Source: Peristeroidobacter soli (GTDB lineage Bacteria; Pseudomonadota; Gammaproteobacteria; Steroidobacterales; Steroidobacteraceae). Taken from it: DNA of 64,000 nt. Shown here in pieces: positions 61,206 to 64,000 of this stretch. The notes beneath the pieces are model-generated. The model saw nothing but the letters and a program-made list of their open reading frames with translations. It ran no database searches and was not told where the DNA came from. The stretch spans positions 124,001-188,000 of the forward strand of contig NZ_RYEV01000007.1 in NCBI RefSeq assembly GCF_004138485.1, given 5' to 3'. Both the position numbers and the translations under genes were made by a program. Every line of letters begins with the position of its first letter. Within the stretch, counting starts at the first letter, position 1.

Positions 61206-61294
61206 GGCAACCCCGCTATCTTTGGTGCGGCTGCTGGAACAGCGGCATCAGAGGACCGGAGGCTTTGCGTCACCGTCTTTCGAACGGCTTTGCC
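61206..61294 (-). promoter_or_regulatory. c-di-GMP-I (GEMM-I) riboswitch upstream of the secreted Ig-repeat gene
   Basis: Minus-strand features GGCAAAGCCGTTCGAAAGAC, GACGCAAAGCCTCCGG and ATAGCGGGGTTGCC, all conserved aptamer parts. The core ends 183 nt before the ATG at 61023. The long gap could hold the expression platform; I could not settle its on/off logic by eye. Confidence 0.92.
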
Positions 61295-61483
61295 CTTACA
61301 GACGAGGCACATTGTGCCGAAGCGGAGGGTTGCGACCTATCGGGCTGGCCCCCAAACGAGTTCAGGAAAACCTGCAAGCCCGAGCCGGGAAGTTTCAGCG
61401 ACGCTTAATAGCGACGCTCATCGGCGACCCAGGTACGGCCTTAGGCGGAGTTACAAAAGGCCGGTTTTTCCCGGGAAATACTG

Positions 61484-64000
61484 TTATGCGGGCAGGGTGA
61501 AGCCGTGCTGCCGGATGAGCCGGGTGCATGCGGCCACTAAGTGTTCGTCGTAGCGTTTGCCGGCCCCGCGGTTGATCTCGTCGAGGGCCGCGTCCATGCC
61601 GGCGGCCGGGCGATACGGACGTGGCGAGCACATCGCTTCGACCGTGTCCGCGATCGCGAGAATGCGCGCTTCGATCATGATCTCCTCGCCTTTCAAGCCG
61701 CGCGGATAACCGCTGCCATCGAAACGTTCGTGCGACTGGTAAACGATGTCGGCCACCGGCGCGCCGAGATCGATATCGGCGAGCAACTGGCAGCCCTCTT
61801 CGACGTGAGTGCGCATCAGCGCGGTCTCCGCCTCGGTCAACGGCGCGGGCTTGCTTAGAATGGAAGCCGGCACGGCGACGTTGCCGATGTCGTGTAACAG
61901 AGCTGCAACACGCAGGCCGTGCTGACGTTCGCCATCGAGCCCCGCCTCGCGCCCGATCGCAACTGCCAACGCCGCCAGGCGACGCGACGAGCCGGCGGTG
62001 TACGGATCGTGCCGCTCGCTCATGCGAACGTACGAATCGATCATGCCCTGGAGCGCCACATCGGTACGCTGAAGGGCGCTCAGCGTCACGGCATGCGCAC
62101 GCTTGGAGTGCAATACACGCCATACGCCCTCGGACAACGCAGCGAGCGCACGCTGTTCCTCGTCGCCATAGTTCGCCTCGCGATTGCCGACGCCGAGGAC
62201 GGCGACCACTTCGTCACCGGACAGCATGGGCACGGCCATGAAACGCATCAGGTCTGGCAGGCCATCGTTCTGCGGCTTGCGGGCAATGTCGTTGGTCCAG
62301 GTCGCGTGCTTACCGCGCACGCATTCGCTGAGCATCATGGCGCGGCCAATGGGCTGCGGCTCCGAATCGGCCATCACCACTTGCGGCCGACTGCCATCGC
62401 GCCAGGCGGCAAGCGTCATGGTCTTGTGGGTGTTATCGACGAAATACAGATAGGCCAGCGGACTGCGGGTCACTTCGAGCGCCTGCTCGATGACCCGGCG
62501 CACGATCGCGGACTCGTCGAGCGAGTCGGCTTGCTTGAACAGATCGACCAGGAAATCGGCCTGGCGCTGGAACAGCCGGTTGACGATCGAGTCGCGACGG
62601 CGCTGCGCGGTATCGCGAATCAGCACGATGCTGTCGCCGCGCGTGTTCTCCAGCAACCCGACGCTCACTTCGACGTCGAACAGCGTGCCGTCCTTGCGAC
62701 GATGCTTGGTCTCGTAACGGCCGCCACCGCGCACGCGACCCAGCTGCAATCGCAGCGTGGTCTCGCCGGAAGACGGATCCTCGATGTCCGCGGCGTTCAT
62801 GCCCAACAGCTCGTCCTTGCTGTAGCCGGACATGCGGCAGTAGGTCGCGTTCACGTCCTGAATCTGGCCGTCGCTGCCGAGCAGCCACGAACCATCGGCC
62901 GCCTGGTCGAGCAATGCGTTGCCGGCCTTCGCCTGTTCCTGCAACTGGCGCTCGCCCTCGACTCGCTGCGTCAGATCGAACGCGGCGACCAGGTCGGCGT
63001 TGCGACCGTCGAATTCGATCTGCTGCGAGGAGATCGACAACGCGAGGCCACTTCCGTCCTTGCGCTGATGCATGCGAACCGCCGCGTCGCGCGACTCGAC
63101 GCCCGACAGCTCCAACGCAGCGGCTTTCAAACCGAGGAATTCGGCGCGCGAATAACCATACATGGCCAGCGCCGTGTCGTTGACGGCAATAAAGCCACCG
63201 GTGGCATGGTCGGCAATCCACATCGGCTGCGGATTGTTTTCGAAGACGCGACGGAACCGCGCTTCGCCGGCAGCCAGTCGCTGATTGCTCGCCTCGAGCT
63301 CGCTGACGTGCGAGCGCAGACGCGCATGACCTTGAGTCGCCCGTTCCAGCGCTTCGGCCTGAGCTTCCGCCTGTTGAGCTTTCTCAGCGGCTTCGACCTG
63401 CAATCGATCGGCACGCTCGACCGCTTCGATCTGTGCGCGCTGTGCCTTTTCCAATGCTTCAGCTTGAGCGGTCTGCGTGCGTTGTACGCGCTCCAGCGCC
63501 TCGGCTTGCGCGGCTTGCAGACGTTGCGCCTTGTCGAGCTCCGCCGCCTGCACCGCTTGCACGCGCTGTGCGGCCTGCGCTTTCTCGAGCGCTTCAGCCT
63601 GGTTTTTTTCGAGCACGGCGAAACGCTGCATGGCTGCCGTGTCGAGCATGTTCATGGGACGGGTGTTGCCACTCGCACCGTTACCGTGACCGTTGGCCGG
63701 AGCAGGCTGCGCACCCGCGCGCGCACCGTTCCCGTGACCCGGCGGCAGCAACTCATCGAGCGCGCTCAGCAGTTTTTCCGGCGGCGTCGAGCGGGCGAGA
63801 AAGCGTTCCGCGCCGAGCTCCAGGGCAAAGCGTTCGTACTTGGGGTCGTCGTGCCGGCGGGTATAGAACAGGAAAGGGATGTTTTGCAGGCGCTCGTCCT
63901 GCTTCCATTTGCGGCACAGGGCGAAGCCGTCCATGCGGGGCAAGACAATGTCCGACACAATGGCCTGAGGCGCCTCGCGACGCGCAACGTCCAGGGCCGC
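61484..64000 (-). CDS. REC-PAS-PAS-GAF-HD-GYP cyclic-di-GMP phosphodiesterase (partial, 5' end outside window)
   Basis: 838 residues visible; the frame stays open to base 64000, so the start lies outside. Order: C-terminal part of a receiver domain (VSDIVLPRMDGF with the phospho-Asp; KPI-like Lys not clear), a long Ala/Gln/Glu-rich coiled coil (EALEKAQAAQRVQAVQAAEL and onward), two PAS domains (FENNPQPMWIADHATG; YGYSRAEFLG), a GAF domain and a C-terminal HD-GYP domain with LLHDIGNVAVP and HERFDGSGYPRGLKG. HD-GYP enzymes degrade c-di-GMP to pGpG/GMP. It is encoded just upstream of the riboswitch-controlled Ig-repeat genes, on the same strand. Confidence 0.92.
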   Translation of the reverse strand, partial: AALDVARREAPQAIVSDIVLPRMDGFALCRKWKQDERLQNIPFLFYTRRHDDPKYERFALELGAERFLARSTPPEKLLSALDELLPPGHGNGARAGAQPAPANGHGNGASGNTRPMNMLDTAAMQRFAVLEKNQAEALEKAQAAQRVQAVQAAELDKAQRLQAAQAEALERVQRTQTAQAEALEKAQRAQIEAVERADRLQVEAAEKAQQAEAQAEALERATQGHARLRSHVSELEASNQRLAAGEARFRRVFENNPQPMWIADHATGGFIAVNDTALAMYGYSRAEFLGLKAAALELSGVESRDAAVRMHQRKDGSGLALSISSQQIEFDGRNADLVAAFDLTQRVEGERQLQEQAKAGNALLDQAADGSWLLGSDGQIQDVNATYCRMSGYSKDELLGMNAADIEDPSSGETTLRLQLGRVRGGGRYETKHRRKDGTLFDVEVSVGLLENTRGDSIVLIRDTAQRRRDSIVNRLFQRQADFLVDLFKQADSLDESAIVRRVIEQALEVTRSPLAYLYFVDNTHKTMTLAAWRDGSRPQVVMADSEPQPIGRAMMLSECVRGKHATWTNDIARKPQNDGLPDLMRFMAVPMLSGDEVVAVLGVGNREANYGDEEQRALAALSEGVWRVLHSKRAHAVTLSALQRTDVALQGMIDSYVRMSERHDPYTAGSSRRLAALAVAIGREAGLDGERQHGLRVAALLHDIGNVAVPASILSKPAPLTEAETALMRTHVEEGCQLLADIDLGAPVADIVYQSHERFDGSGYPRGLKGEEIMIEARILAIADTVEAMCSPRPYRPAAGMDAALDEINRGAGKRYDEHLVAACTRLIRQHGFTLPA

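Overview
The window is about 64 kb of GC-rich, densely coding chromosomal DNA from a gammaproteobacterium. It carries TamAB, LptM, FadE, EngB, diheme cytochrome c4, an MlaE-type lipid importer and a polA / small RNA / engB neighbourhood. Together with an arginine pathway that uses an acylornithine transcarbamylase, this suggests the Xanthomonadales/Nevskiales/Steroidobacteraceae side of the class; that placement is inference. No rRNA, tRNA, CRISPR array, prophage or insertion sequence was seen. Both edges cut genes: an MCE-system lipoprotein on the left and an HD-GYP protein on the right.

Layout. 1-3513 (minus): four-gene MCE/Mla-type lipid transport operon. 3574-6097: MscS channel convergent with trehalose-phosphate synthase. 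6434-12958: malate dehydrogenase, FadE acyl-CoA dehydrogenase, an unknown membrane protein, a DUF4399 protein and DNA polymerase IV. 12955-15375: HigBA-like toxin-antitoxin pair, an unknown gene and an orphan FlhC-like regulator. 15388-25453: NudC, NRDE/TANGO2 protein, TamA-TamB, alpha/beta hydrolase, Nudix hydrolase, RarD. 25485-34032: arginine regulon (ARG boxes, argR, argG, an unknown P-loop protein, argC, argD, argF', argB, argH). 34066-37613: thioesterase, LptM, DNA polymerase I. 37764-40321: two small outer-membrane barrels, a candidate sigma-E-dependent small RNA, a 45-bp tandem repeat and EngB. 40523-45402: cytochrome c4, a DsbA-like lipoprotein, CorA, NYN-domain protein, EEP phosphoesterase and a small unknown. 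46011-51246: a CheA-like kinase, CheY, CheX and a pseudo-receiver/TonB fusion. 51366-56852 (minus): an M16 protease pair, a carrier and an FG-GAP protein. 57123-64000 (minus): two secreted Ig-repeat proteins behind three c-di-GMP-I riboswitches, then an HD-GYP phosphodiesterase.

Most interesting points: (1) three GEMM-I riboswitches, two in tandem, upstream of two related Ig-repeat surface proteins and close to an HD-GYP gene; (2) an sRNA with a near-consensus sigma-E promoter, a C-rich loop and a strong terminator at the Spot 42/ErsA locus; (3) a Bacteroidetes-like arginine gene order with an atypical transcarbamylase and an unassigned P-loop protein where the N-acylation enzyme could be expected; (4) a DNA polymerase I whose 3'-5' exonuclease residues are all substituted; (5) an unusual kinase/CheY/CheX/TonB signalling operon.
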